Assembly: GCA_947174565.1 (NCBI GenBank)
Contig: CAMWJL010000005.1
Span: 1-48,464, forward strand
Length of the DNA stretch: 48,464 bases
Reading direction: 5' to 3'
From: an uncultured Prevotellaceae bacterium
Lineage (GTDB): Bacteria; Bacteroidota; Bacteroidia; Bacteroidales; Bacteroidaceae
Part shown: one piece after another, positions 17,675-26,722 of the stretch
Layout of the letters: each line of letters starts with the position of its first letter
How positions within the stretch are numbered: the stretch's first letter is position 1
Notes under the pieces: generated by a model
The model's input: the letters and a program-made list of their open reading frames with translations, nothing else
What the model was told of the DNA's origin: nothing
Database searches by the model: none
Position numbers and translations under genes: made by a program

Positions 17675-18979
17675 ATGAAAAAGAAAAGACTTACACTCTC
17701 TTTTGCCGCTGCATTAGTGGCTTTAAGCCTTGTGGCACAAACCGACTCCACCCTCTTCATGCGCCAACTCTGCGCCCTCGAAGGAGTGAGCCAAGTGAAG
17801 CCGCTGGAGACAACCCGATTCAAGGAGAAGTATGTGCTGAAGATGGAACAGCAGGTAGATTGGAAGACCGCTTCAAAAGGGACGTTTGGCGAACGCATCA
17901 TCGTAGGCATGAAGGGAGCGGACAAACCGACAGTCATCGTCACAGAAGGATACTTTGCCGACTATGGCCTTCGCCCTGAGTACGAGGAAGAGCTGAGTGC
18001 CCTCTTCGATGCCAACGTGGTGTTGTGCGAATACCGCTATTTCGCAGAAAGTGTGCCCCAACCCACCAACTGGGATTACATGACCGTCGATAACTCTTTG
18101 GCAGATTATCACCATGTGCGTCAGGTGTTGGGCAAGCTCTTCACGGGCAAGTGGATCAGCACAGGCATCAGCAAAGGCGGTCAAACCACCATGTTCTACC
18201 GAGCCACTTATCCCGACGACGTTGATGTGAGCGTGAGCTATGTGGCTCCTCTCAACCGCGCTGTTGAAGACGGTCGCCACGAGAAATTCCTCGCCAAGCA
18301 AGTTGGTACAAAGGCAGAAAGAAAGGCCATCAAGGCAGCCATGCAAGAGTTGATGAAACGTAAAGGCGAACTCATGCCGCTTTTCCACGACTATTGCACA
18401 AAGCACAACTTCCATTTCTATCTTCCCGAAGAAGACATCTACGACTACTGCGTGCTGGAGTATCCTTTCGCCTTGTGGCAGTGGGGCACGCCTGTCAGCA
18501 CCATTCCCTCGTCCGATGCCGACAACCAGACGTGGTTTAACAACTTCATCGAAGTGGCAGGTCCCGACTACTTCATCTACCCCAACAAGTATATGCCTTT
18601 TGACGTGCAAGCCAGTCGCGAGTTAGGCTATTACGGCTATTCACTCAAGCCCATCAAGAAGTGGACTTCGCTCAAAAGCACCAAAGGGTATTTGAAGCAG
18701 ATTATGCTTCCTGACAGCCTTCGTGGCTACGATTTCGACCCAACGCTCTACGAACGCACCGTTCGTTTTCTCCAGCAATCTGACCCTACACATATATTTA
18801 TATATGGAGAGATTGACCCTTGGAGTGCCAGCGGAGTGTGTACTTGGCTCGACTGCAAGAAGAAGCAAAACATGCGCGTTTATGTGCAACCCCGTGGCAG
18901 CCACAAAGCCCGCATCAACAACATGCCCGACAACATGAGACGGGAAATCATGGACCGACTGACAAAATGGCTGAAATAA
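17675..18979 (+). CDS. S37-family secreted serine peptidase (prolyl tri/tetrapeptidyl-aminopeptidase-like)
   Basis: 434 residues from the ATG at 17675, which opens a signal peptide ending LSLVAQ. The sequence follows peptidase family S37 (PS-10): PTVIVTEGYFADYG, VVLCEYRYFAESVPQPTNW, DYHHVRQVLGKLFTGKWIS and SYVAPLN. The catalytic triad can be placed at Ser166 (GISKGG), Asp381 (GEIDPWS) and His410 (PRGSHKA). Known members release tri- or tetrapeptides from the N-terminus of proteins; a periplasmic or surface role in peptide nutrition is inferred. Monocistronic, 90 bp before clpC. Confidence 0.88.
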   Translation: MKKKRLTLSFAAALVALSLVAQTDSTLFMRQLCALEGVSQVKPLETTRFKEKYVLKMEQQVDWKTASKGTFGERIIVGMKGADKPTVIVTEGYFADYGLRPEYEEELSALFDANVVLCEYRYFAESVPQPTNWDYMTVDNSLADYHHVRQVLGKLFTGKWISTGISKGGQTTMFYRATYPDDVDVSVSYVAPLNRAVEDGRHEKFLAKQVGTKAERKAIKAAMQELMKRKGELMPLFHDYCTKHNFHFYLPEEDIYDYCVLEYPFALWQWGTPVSTIPSSDADNQTWFNNFIEVAGPDYFIYPNKYMPFDVQASRELGYYGYSLKPIKKWTSLKSTKGYLKQIMLPDSLRGYDFDPTLYERTVRFLQQSDPTHIFIYGEIDPWSASGVCTWLDCKKKQNMRVYVQPRGSHKARINNMPDNMRREIMDRLTKWLK

Positions 18980-19069
18980 TACCTCGGCATCTGTTTTGCG
19001 ACGTTCTTTGAGTCAGTGGCTTGTGCCATGCACATATCAACAACAAATAACGTCTTCTGGAGATAATAG

Positions 19070-21604
19070 ATGAACTACAAATATTCCGACAGAGTGACAC
19101 GCATCCTCGGATATAGCAAAGAGGAGGCGCTTCGACTCAACAATGACTACATCGGTCCCGAGCATCTCATGCTGGGACTGATTCGTGACGGTGAGAGCCG
19201 TGCCATCGATGTGCTGCAACAGCGTTTCTACATCAACATTCCCTCTCTCAAGGAAGTGTTGGAACGCACCGTTGAAGCCGTAGGGGGGCAATTGTATTCC
19301 ACCGACATTGCACTCGACCAAAAGTCGAACAACATCATGCGGCTTTCCGTGCTTGAGGCTCGTCTGCTCAAGAGCAACGAGAGCGATGCGGAACACATCC
19401 TGCTGGCGATGCTCAAGCAGAAAGACAATGGAGTGGCTCGCATACTCAACCACCTCAATGTCAACTATAAAGACCTGTACGACTCGCTTGCCCCGAAAAC
19501 AGCGTCCACCCCAATGGTGGAGAACAGCGTCGATTTCGACGAGGACGAGGAGGAGGAAGACGCACCACCTCCATCAAGTGGCAATGCGACCAATGTCCAC
19601 GGCACGACCTCAACCAAGACCACCAAGATGGGAAATTCCGACACCCCTGCCATTGACAAGTTCGGCTTCGACCTGACCCATGCGGCAGCTGAGGGCAAGC
19701 TTGACCCCGTGGTGGGGCGTGAAACAGAGATTCAGCGTCTGGCACAGATTCTTTCCCGAAGAAAGAAGAACAACCCCGTGCTCATTGGCGACCCAGGTGT
19801 GGGCAAGAGTGCCATCGTGGAAGGATTAGCCACACGCATCAACCAGCGCAAAGTGGCACGCGTACTCTTTGACAAGCGCATCATCAGCCTCGACATGTCA
19901 AGCGTGGTGGCTGGCACGAAGTATCGTGGACAGTTCGAGGAGCGTATGCGCAACATCATCAACGAATTGCGCGCCAATCCCAACATCATTATTTTCATCG
20001 ATGAGATTCACACCCTTGTAGGGGCAGGCAACCAAGCTGGACAGATGGATGCCGCCAACATGATGAAGCCCGCTTTGGCACGAGGCGAACTGCAGTGCAT
20101 CGGGGCAACAACCCTCGACGAATACCGCAAGAGCATAGAGAAAGACGGTGCGCTTGAGCGTCGTTTCCAAAAGGTCATTGTCGAGCCGACCACGCCTGAG
20201 GAGACATTGACCATCTTGAACAACATCAAAGACCGCTACGAAGACCACCATAACGTTAGCTACACTGACGAAGCACTCGAAGCCTGTGTGAAGCTCACCG
20301 AACGCTACATCACCGACCGCAGTTTCCCCGACAAAGCCATTGATGTGCTGGACGAAGTGGGGTCTCGTGTGCGTATCCTCAACGTGGATGTACCCAAAGA
20401 GCTGGAAGAGAAAGAAGCGGAATTGGCAAGCCTCAACGCCAAGAAAGAAAAAGCTGTCCGCAATGAGAACTACGCCTTGGCAAGCAGCTACCGAGACATG
20501 GCTAAGCAAGTGAATGCCGTCATCGAGAAGATGAAACAGGAATGGGAGGCTTCTCTTGTCGATAAGCGTCAGAAAGTCACAGAAGAGCATGTGGCACAAA
20601 CCGTTTCCATGATGACAGGCATCCCCGTCAGCAAGATGGCCAATGCCGAGGGAATCCGCATGAAAGGAATGCGTCAGGAACTGAAAAACAACATCATCGC
20701 TCAGGATGCGGCAGTCGATAAGCTCGTCAATGCCATCCAGCGTAGCCGTGTCGGTCTCAAAGACCCCAATCGTCCCATCGGCACCTTCATGTTCCTCGGT
20801 CCTACAGGTGTGGGCAAAACGTACCTCGCCAAGAAGTTGGCAGAACACATGTTCGGCTCAACCGATGCCCTCATCCGCATCGACATGAGCGAGTACATGG
20901 AGAAGTTCACCGTCAGCCGACTCGTCGGTGCGCCTCCTGGATATGTGGGTTACGAAGAGGGCGGCATGCTCACCGAGAAAGTGCGCCGCAAGCCCTACTC
21001 TATCGTGCTGCTCGACGAGATAGAGAAAGCACATTCCGACGTATTCAACCTGCTCCTACAGGTGATGGATGAAGGTCGTCTGACCGACACGCAAGGTCGT
21101 ACCATCGACTTCCGTAACACCGTCATCATCATGACCAGCAATGTCGGCACACGCCAACTCAAGGAGTTCGGTCGCGGAGTTGGTTTTGCCGCCATGACGA
21201 ACACGGACGACAAGGAATTGTCCCGTTCCGTCATCCAAAAAGCACTCAACAAGCAGTTCTCGCCCGAGTTCCTCAACCGCATCAATGAAATCATTACCTT
21301 CGACCAGCTCGAACTTAATGCCATCCTCCAAATCATTGGCATCGAACTGCGTGGACTCTACAAGCGCATCGACGACTTGGGCATGACCCTAAAAATCACT
21401 GACGCAGCGCAACAGTTCATTGCAGAAAAAGGCTATGACAAGCAGTTTGGCGCACGCCCTCTTCGCCGTGCCATCCAACAGCACCTCGAAGACCGCATCA
21501 GCGAAATGATTGTTGAAATGGAAGTTCAGGCAGGCGACACCATCCTCGCCGACATACAAGATGGCAAGATTGTGGTATCGAAACAAACAGAAGAGGTATC
21601 ATAA
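19070..21604 (+). CDS. clpC: ATP-dependent Clp protease ATPase ClpC
   Basis: Hexameric unfoldase that feeds proteins to ClpP. 844 residues. Clp N domain at 1-140, AAA1 Walker A GDPGVGKS at 240, UVR-like coiled coil near 450-490 ([15 protein letters not shown]), AAA2 Walker A GPTGVGKT at 577 and LLDEIEKAH Walker B. A VGF tripeptide in the second AAA domain (GRGVGFAAM) is the ClpP-binding loop. An acidic linker ([14 protein letters not shown]) with low complexity separates the N domain from AAA1. No mcsA/mcsB/ctsR-type genes are near. A terminator follows at 21653-21695. Confidence 0.97.
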   Translation: MNYKYSDRVTRILGYSKEEALRLNNDYIGPEHLMLGLIRDGESRAIDVLQQRFYINIPSLKEVLERTVEAVGGQLYSTDIALDQKSNNIMRLSVLEARLLKSNESDAEHILLAMLKQKDNGVARILNHLNVNYKDLYDSLAPKTASTPMVENSVDFDEDEEEEDAPPPSSGNATNVHGTTSTKTTKMGNSDTPAIDKFGFDLTHAAAEGKLDPVVGRETEIQRLAQILSRRKKNNPVLIGDPGVGKSAIVEGLATRINQRKVARVLFDKRIISLDMSSVVAGTKYRGQFEERMRNIINELRANPNIIIFIDEIHTLVGAGNQAGQMDAANMMKPALARGELQCIGATTLDEYRKSIEKDGALERRFQKVIVEPTTPEETLTILNNIKDRYEDHHNVSYTDEALEACVKLTERYITDRSFPDKAIDVLDEVGSRVRILNVDVPKELEEKEAELASLNAKKEKAVRNENYALASSYRDMAKQVNAVIEKMKQEWEASLVDKRQKVTEEHVAQTVSMMTGIPVSKMANAEGIRMKGMRQELKNNIIAQDAAVDKLVNAIQRSRVGLKDPNRPIGTFMFLGPTGVGKTYLAKKLAEHMFGSTDALIRIDMSEYMEKFTVSRLVGAPPGYVGYEEGGMLTEKVRRKPYSIVLLDEIEKAHSDVFNLLLQVMDEGRLTDTQGRTIDFRNTVIIMTSNVGTRQLKEFGRGVGFAAMTNTDDKELSRSVIQKALNKQFSPEFLNRINEIITFDQLELNAILQIIGIELRGLYKRIDDLGMTLKITDAAQQFIAEKGYDKQFGARPLRRAIQQHLEDRISEMIVEMEVQAGDTILADIQDGKIVVSKQTEEVS

Positions 21605-21652
21605 TCATTCCACATATTAAAGAATCCTAAGGAGAGACACCCTCTCTCTCAT

Positions 21653-21695
21653 ACAGGGCGGAATCTGCACAACGCAGAGTCCGCCCTGTTTTTTT
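21653..21695 (+). terminator. clpC terminator
   Basis: Stem ACAGGGCGGA/TCCGCCCTGT plus TCTGC/GCAGA around one A-G mismatch, loop ACAAC, followed by a seven-T run. It is a textbook intrinsic terminator for the plus strand. Confidence 0.93.
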
Positions 21696-21709
21696 ATCTA
21701 AAATAAGGC

Positions 21710-21725
21710 TACCCAATAATGGGTA
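21710..21725. other. Short palindrome upstream of porin operon
   Basis: TACCCA-ATAA-TGGGTA, a perfect 6-bp inverted repeat with 4-bp centre, about 110 bp before the -33 box of the porin promoter. TACCCA occurs again near 21784. It may be a regulator site; it may also be chance. Apart from this, the terminator and the promoter, the 21605-21947 gap holds nothing I can name. Confidence 0.3.
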
Positions 21726-21818
21726 CAGCAAGTATGGATGTGAGTATAGCGATACTTACAAGATGAACATCAATCGTGAAAATACCCATTTTGAGGATGA
21801 GTTTTACACATTTTGAGT

Positions 21819-21851
21819 ATTGCGGCTTTTTCGGGTTGTCCATACCTTTGC
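21819..21851 (+). promoter_or_regulatory. Promoter of porin-imelysin-DUF1111-ccsBA cluster
   Basis: ATTG (21819-21822), 20-bp spacer, TACCTTTGC (21843-21851), then a leader of roughly 90 nt. A good fit to the Bacteroidetes consensus. Confidence 0.78.
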
Positions 21852-21947
21852 AGTCGATTTGCCGAGAAAGGAACAAGCCGTTCCTTCCGTCAACACAGCC
21901 AAACATACAGACACAGCATAAAAAACGTATAACAAAAACATAGAAGC

Positions 21948-23267
21948 ATGAAAGTTGCAAAAAATTGGATGGGGGCAGCTGTTGCCCTGCTACTGAGTAC
22001 AACGAACACAGACATGAAGGCACAATCCCACGATTGTGACTCATCAACAATGGCAAAGCTCGAACGTACACTCTCGCGTTTCCACATCGGCGGATATGGC
22101 GAGGTGGCAATGTCGAGGAATTTCTACAGCGACAATCCTGACCGTTACAGCCTGCCCGACGAACACAGGAACGACCCCAGTCACGGACGATTCGACATTC
22201 CCCACATGGTGGTGTATCTGGGCTATGACTTTGGCCACGGATGGACAATGAGTTCCGAGATTGAGTTTGAACATGGCGGAACGGGGGGCGCGTATGAGAA
22301 GGAAGTCGATGAAGGCGGCGAATGGGAATCGGAAACAGAAAAAGGCGGTGAGGTTGCCTTGGAACAATTCTGGATTCAAAAGTCATTTGCCCCGTATGCC
22401 AACGTCCGCATGGGACACATGGTGGTGCCTGTGGGGTTGAACAATGCGCACCACGAGCCAACGAATTTCTTCACGGTGTATCGTCCAGAGGGTGAGAACA
22501 CGATTCTGCCTTCCACTTGGCACCAAACAGGCATTGACTTTTGGGGACGTGCAGGTGCTTGGCGATATGAAGTACAATTCTTGGCTGGCTTGAATGCCGA
22601 AAACTTCACATCAGACGGGTGGATAAACAAAGGTGCCAGCAGCCCATTAGAGTTTGAGCTATCCACCAAGTACGGCACATCGATCCGCATTGACAACTAT
22701 TCCGTGCCTGGCTTGCGTTTAGGACTGAGCGGTTACTACGGCCACAGCATTGGCAACGGCTATCCGAGAGACAAAGAAGGTGTAGATAAGGAGTACAAAG
22801 GTGTGGTGGCAATAGGATGTTTTGACTTTACCTACAAGGGGCACAACTGGATTGTACGGGGTCAGGCCGACTATGGCTATATGGGCGATGCGGAGGAATT
22901 AGCCTACTTATACAACCGCATCAACACGAAGTCACCCTATCACACACGGACAGCCGTCAGTCAGAACGCATTCGCATACGGCGTGGAAGCCGGGTATGAC
23001 ATCTTCTCACAAATCAACAAGTTTCATAACGACGGACAACGCCTGTATGTGTTCGGACGCTACGAGCACTACAACCCTTGCGCATCAAGCAATGTGGAGA
23101 AGAAATACGACTACCACAACGTGAAGCGCATGGCAGTGGGCATCAACTACCATCCTGTGAAAGGCGTAGTGCTGAAGGCAGACTATTCGCATAAGTTCTT
23201 AAAGAGCCAATACAACAACGAGCCAAGCATCAATATCGGTTTCGCCTATGAGGGATGGTTCTTGTAA
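21948..23267 (+). CDS. Outer-membrane beta-barrel porin (phosphate-selective porin-like)
   Basis: 439 residues with a signal peptide ending NTDMKAQ. The mature part alternates amphipathic strands with aromatic girdles, ending in the strand INIGFAYEGWFL with a terminal hydrophobic/aromatic pair suited to BAM recognition. Blocks such as RFHIGGYGEVAMSRNF, RFDIPHMVVYLGYDFGHGW and VRMGHMVVPVGLNNAHHEP resemble OprP/OprO-type porins. A Glu/Gly-rich loop (EKEVDEGGEWESETEKGGE) is predicted extracellular. The gene leads the imelysin and di-heme oxidoreductase genes, so it may admit the substrate or metal for that module. The solute cannot be told from sequence. Confidence 0.8.
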   Translation: MKVAKNWMGAAVALLLSTTNTDMKAQSHDCDSSTMAKLERTLSRFHIGGYGEVAMSRNFYSDNPDRYSLPDEHRNDPSHGRFDIPHMVVYLGYDFGHGWTMSSEIEFEHGGTGGAYEKEVDEGGEWESETEKGGEVALEQFWIQKSFAPYANVRMGHMVVPVGLNNAHHEPTNFFTVYRPEGENTILPSTWHQTGIDFWGRAGAWRYEVQFLAGLNAENFTSDGWINKGASSPLEFELSTKYGTSIRIDNYSVPGLRLGLSGYYGHSIGNGYPRDKEGVDKEYKGVVAIGCFDFTYKGHNWIVRGQADYGYMGDAEELAYLYNRINTKSPYHTRTAVSQNAFAYGVEAGYDIFSQINKFHNDGQRLYVFGRYEHYNPCASSNVEKKYDYHNVKRMAVGINYHPVKGVVLKADYSHKFLKSQYNNEPSINIGFAYEGWFL

Positions 23268-23297
23268 AAGGGTATAAAACAAACAGCCGTTTCACAG

Positions 23298-23380
23298 CCT
23301 CAAAATCGGAGTCGGGGACTTCGGTCAACCGATGTCGGGGACTCCGATTGGTCGATGTCGGGGACATCGATTTTGAGGGG
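23298..23380. repeat. GC-rich palindromic repeat, copy 2, inside porin-imelysin gap
   Basis: GTCGGGGAC cores begin at 23311, 23334 and 23357 (23-bp period), all in the same orientation. Outer arms CCTCAAAATCG (23298-23308) and CGATTTTGAGG (23368-23378) are a perfect 11-bp inverted repeat. If transcribed, the element would fold into a strong structure between the two cistrons. Confidence 0.94.
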
Positions 23381-23462
23381 CTTTCTGAGGGGAAAAAGAA
23401 GGAACATCATTTTGTACATTCATTCACAAATTATTTATAAACTCATCAAAAAACAAACAGAC

Positions 23463-24794
23463 ATGAAATTCAAATCAGTATTTGGAACAGCTTTGCTGGC
23501 TGCGACGGCAATGATAGCCGCCTCTTGCAGCGACGACAACAATGACAGCAACGAACTCGTTTTTGAGCTGAACACAGCAACTACACCGTTGGTAGATGAA
23601 GACTCATACCCTACCCACACAAACGATTACTCCAACCGCTCGTTTGGTCAAACAGCCATCAACAACTGCAGTGACTTGGTTACAGCCTTGGAAGCCGCCA
23701 ACAGAATGATTGGCACTGCACGTCTGAGCGAACCGCAAGAGGCTTACCTCCGAGAAGTGCTGAAAAACCTTGTAGATAACGTGATTGTGCCCACTTATAC
23801 GGACTTGGCAGACAACACAGCCAACTTGGAAGCAGAGCTGAAAGGACTGGATGTGAACACCGTGACGCAGAACGACATCAACAACGCCTGCGAGACATTC
23901 AAAAAGACCCGTCTCTATTGGGAGCGCAGCGAGGCATTCTTGGGAGGTGCCGCATCGGATTTCGACATCGACCCGACGATTGACTCTTGGCCGCTGAACC
24001 GTTCACTGCTGCTCAACTACTTCAACTCGGGAACGATGGACGAGGACATGCTTGACGATGCCTCTATCTTGGGCTTCCACGCACTGGAATTCATCTTGTT
24101 CCGCAACGGACAGCCCCGTCAGGTGGCTGAATTTCAAGGGAACGACACCTACAAGAACTTCACAGGCGTGAGTGGCGCAAAGGAATTGGTTTATGCACAG
24201 CAGGTGTGCAAGTTGCTGAAGGAACGCACATTCCAACTGCAAGTGGCTTGGGAGGGTGAAACGGCACAGAACGCAGAACGTGTTGCTGTGGTAAAAGCCG
24301 CAGGTTTGGATTACACAACGAAGAAGAATCTCAGCTATGGCAACAACCTGAAACAGGCAGGACAAGCCAACAGCACCTTTGCCACACTGAAAGATGCCAT
24401 CGCACAAGTGCTGTCCGACGATGAGGGTTCTGCCGCCGCCATCGCCACCGAGGTGGGCACGGCAAAGATTGCCAATCCATTCACCGCTGGCTACATCTTC
24501 TATGTGGAGTCGCCTTACAGCTACAATTCCATCACGGACTTCCGCGACAACATCCGTTCCATCCGCAACATCTGGTTAGGCTCAACTGACCGCACAGCCA
24601 ACAGATACAGTTTCCACACATTCTTCGCCAGCGTAGGCAAAGAGACAACCAACACAGCTGTGGAAGGAGGCTATGTCAATGCCATCGCCGCCATCAGCAA
24701 CATGCCCTCTCCCTTCGTAAAGTATTGCAGCACCATCTGGAATCTGCCTTACGAGGACGACGACCGCACGGCTGACGACATGGAAGAAGAGTAA
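23463..24794 (+). CDS. Imelysin-family lipoprotein (peptidase M75)
   Basis: 443 residues from the ATG at 23463, the start of a lipoprotein signal (MIAASC). The residues after the Cys (SDDNNDSNE) look like the acidic surface-export signal of Bacteroidetes lipoproteins. The GxHxxE motif characteristic of imelysin is GFHALE at 204-209. WPLNRSLLLNYF and a helical C-terminal half (FTAGYIFYVESPYSYNSI) agree with the two four-helix bundles of the family. Imelysins are tied to iron uptake; peptidase activity is doubtful. It shares an operon with a di-heme protein, as icmP does in Pseudomonas. Confidence 0.9.
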   Translation: MKFKSVFGTALLAATAMIAASCSDDNNDSNELVFELNTATTPLVDEDSYPTHTNDYSNRSFGQTAINNCSDLVTALEAANRMIGTARLSEPQEAYLREVLKNLVDNVIVPTYTDLADNTANLEAELKGLDVNTVTQNDINNACETFKKTRLYWERSEAFLGGAASDFDIDPTIDSWPLNRSLLLNYFNSGTMDEDMLDDASILGFHALEFILFRNGQPRQVAEFQGNDTYKNFTGVSGAKELVYAQQVCKLLKERTFQLQVAWEGETAQNAERVAVVKAAGLDYTTKKNLSYGNNLKQAGQANSTFATLKDAIAQVLSDDEGSAAAIATEVGTAKIANPFTAGYIFYVESPYSYNSITDFRDNIRSIRNIWLGSTDRTANRYSFHTFFASVGKETTNTAVEGGYVNAIAAISNMPSPFVKYCSTIWNLPYEDDDRTADDMEEE

Positions 24795-24888
24795 AGCACA
24801 CAACGACACACAAGCGGGTGCTCCGTCTGGTACAACAGGCGGAACACCTTTTGTGGTTACTGCACATCATAACAAAACAGACATACTT

Positions 24889-26643
24889 ATGGACAACAAA
24901 TTCTTACTGAAATCTTCATTACTGCTCATAATGAGCGGTACACTGCTAACAGCATGTAGCGACAATGACGACACCCTCGGACAGGTCTTAGGCACACTGG
25001 AAGAGGAAGAAAGCCAGTTCGGCAAGGCCAACGACGTGTTCACAGCTGCCGAGTGGTATCCTGGCGGAGAGCAGGGCACAACCACCAAAGCCAGCTATTC
25101 GGCCGTAGCACCCTGTGCAGAGCAGATGGGGCTGGAGACAAGTTTCAATAAAGGCGAAGACTTCTTCGAGCACCTCTACACCTACACCGACGAGCCTCGC
25201 AAGGGACTCGGACCTGCATGGGTGCGCAGCAGCTGTATCCATTGCCACCCATCCTATGGCCACGGCAAACGCCAAACAGAATACCGTGCCAACACCATCG
25301 GAAACGGCTATCTTTTAGTCGTTTACCATCCCGACGAAGCCTTCACAGAGGATGGTGTACGCTACACTGACTTCCCTTCCAACTACATCGCCGAGGTGAC
25401 AGGCATGCCTCAAACCAAAGCCATGGAGCCATTCAAAGCACCTATCGACGAGAACCAAATCACCATCACATGGAAGAAGGTGGAAGGCAGCATGCCCAGC
25501 GGACTCCCCCTGCACTTTCCTGACGGAGAAACCTACGAACTCATCTATCCCGAAGTCAATATCCCAGTCACGGCTTTCAACACCAATCCTAAGCCAACAA
25601 ACTACGAGGTGCGCCTCGAATCCACCATTGGCATCTACGGAACAGGACAACTCGACGCTATCAGCACCGAAGACATGAAGGCTCAGTATGCTGCCGAAGC
25701 AAACTATGCTCAACTCAATCCAAGGATGTGGAACACGACAGCACAAGACTGGGCAGAAGGTGCTTACTACACACTGGCTGACGGCACAAAAGCCATCAAG
25801 AAGTTCACCTACGCCATGACCCGCGCCTCGTTACAAGATGGTGCTGGTGCCAACGCCATCTGGAACATCACCAACGTGACGCGTTCCGACCGCCGCTACC
25901 TCTACTCCACCACGGCATGGGCAAAAGCCATGTCGGAAGACCCCGAGGTCATCAACTACATCCGTCAGAACGGCAAAGACAAGTCTTCGCTCGTGCATCC
26001 CTATTATGCCGATACCGACGAAAAGATTGCAGAGAAAGTCTTTACCATGCTGGACATGAACACGGCTGCCAAGGGCGGAGACAACTACACAGCAGCGTTT
26101 GGCGAAGCGGAAATGAGTGACAAAGACTATTATGACTTCATGGTTTGGCATCGTGGTCTCGCCGTGCCAGCCGCACGCAACCTCGATGACACTACCGTAC
26201 AGCGCGGAAAAGTGGTGTTCAACAAAATTGGATGCGCCAGTTGTCACCGCCCCTCGTGGCAAACCAAAGAGGACAACTACTGGGTGGATAACAGCATCAA
26301 GGCATACGCAAATGCTAACGGACTGGACGCTAACCAGATATTGCCCAAGTTCTCTTATCAGACCATTTGGCCCTACACAGACATGGTACAACACCGCCTC
26401 TTCATGGAGAATGACATCCGAACTGGATGGTGCAGAACCACCCCACTTTGGGGACGCGGCTTGTCACTTCGTTTGACTGGTGCCGAAGACCGATTGCACG
26501 ATTGCCGTGCCCGCAACGAGATTGAAGCCATCATGTGGCATGCCTACAGCAAGCAGTCCGATGCCTATTCCTCTGCCAAGAAGTTCTACGAACTGAAGAA
26601 GGAGGATAGAGATGCTGTAGTGAAATTCCTCCGCTCCATCTAA
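24889..26643 (+). CDS. Di-heme oxidoreductase lipoprotein (DUF1111)
   Basis: 584 residues from the ATG at 24889; lipobox LLTAC followed by SDNDDT, again acidic as in surface lipoproteins. Two c-type heme sites: CIHCH at 116-120 and CASCH at 449-453. The C-terminal RTTPLWGRGL and LHDCRARNEIEAIMWHAYS fit the DUF1111 'thiol oxidoreductase-like' family, distant relatives of MauG and di-heme peroxidases. Heme attachment must occur outside the cytoplasm, and the next gene encodes the cytochrome c maturation protein. The partner imelysin lies 94 bp upstream. An electron-transfer role in iron handling is inferred from this pairing. Confidence 0.92.
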   Translation: MDNKFLLKSSLLLIMSGTLLTACSDNDDTLGQVLGTLEEEESQFGKANDVFTAAEWYPGGEQGTTTKASYSAVAPCAEQMGLETSFNKGEDFFEHLYTYTDEPRKGLGPAWVRSSCIHCHPSYGHGKRQTEYRANTIGNGYLLVVYHPDEAFTEDGVRYTDFPSNYIAEVTGMPQTKAMEPFKAPIDENQITITWKKVEGSMPSGLPLHFPDGETYELIYPEVNIPVTAFNTNPKPTNYEVRLESTIGIYGTGQLDAISTEDMKAQYAAEANYAQLNPRMWNTTAQDWAEGAYYTLADGTKAIKKFTYAMTRASLQDGAGANAIWNITNVTRSDRRYLYSTTAWAKAMSEDPEVINYIRQNGKDKSSLVHPYYADTDEKIAEKVFTMLDMNTAAKGGDNYTAAFGEAEMSDKDYYDFMVWHRGLAVPAARNLDDTTVQRGKVVFNKIGCASCHRPSWQTKEDNYWVDNSIKAYANANGLDANQILPKFSYQTIWPYTDMVQHRLFMENDIRTGWCRTTPLWGRGLSLRLTGAEDRLHDCRARNEIEAIMWHAYSKQSDAYSSAKKFYELKKEDRDAVVKFLRSI

Positions 26644-26722
26644 GATGGAAATATTTCAATACAAACAATATATGGACATTTGAGCCGTTATATTAGATAA
26701 ACAAACCAAGCATTCCGACGCT

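Noticed and set aside
21710..21725. Fur-type operator upstream of porin operon
   Set aside because: The palindrome TACCCA/TGGGTA does not resemble a Fur box and lies far from the promoter; listed only as a short palindrome.
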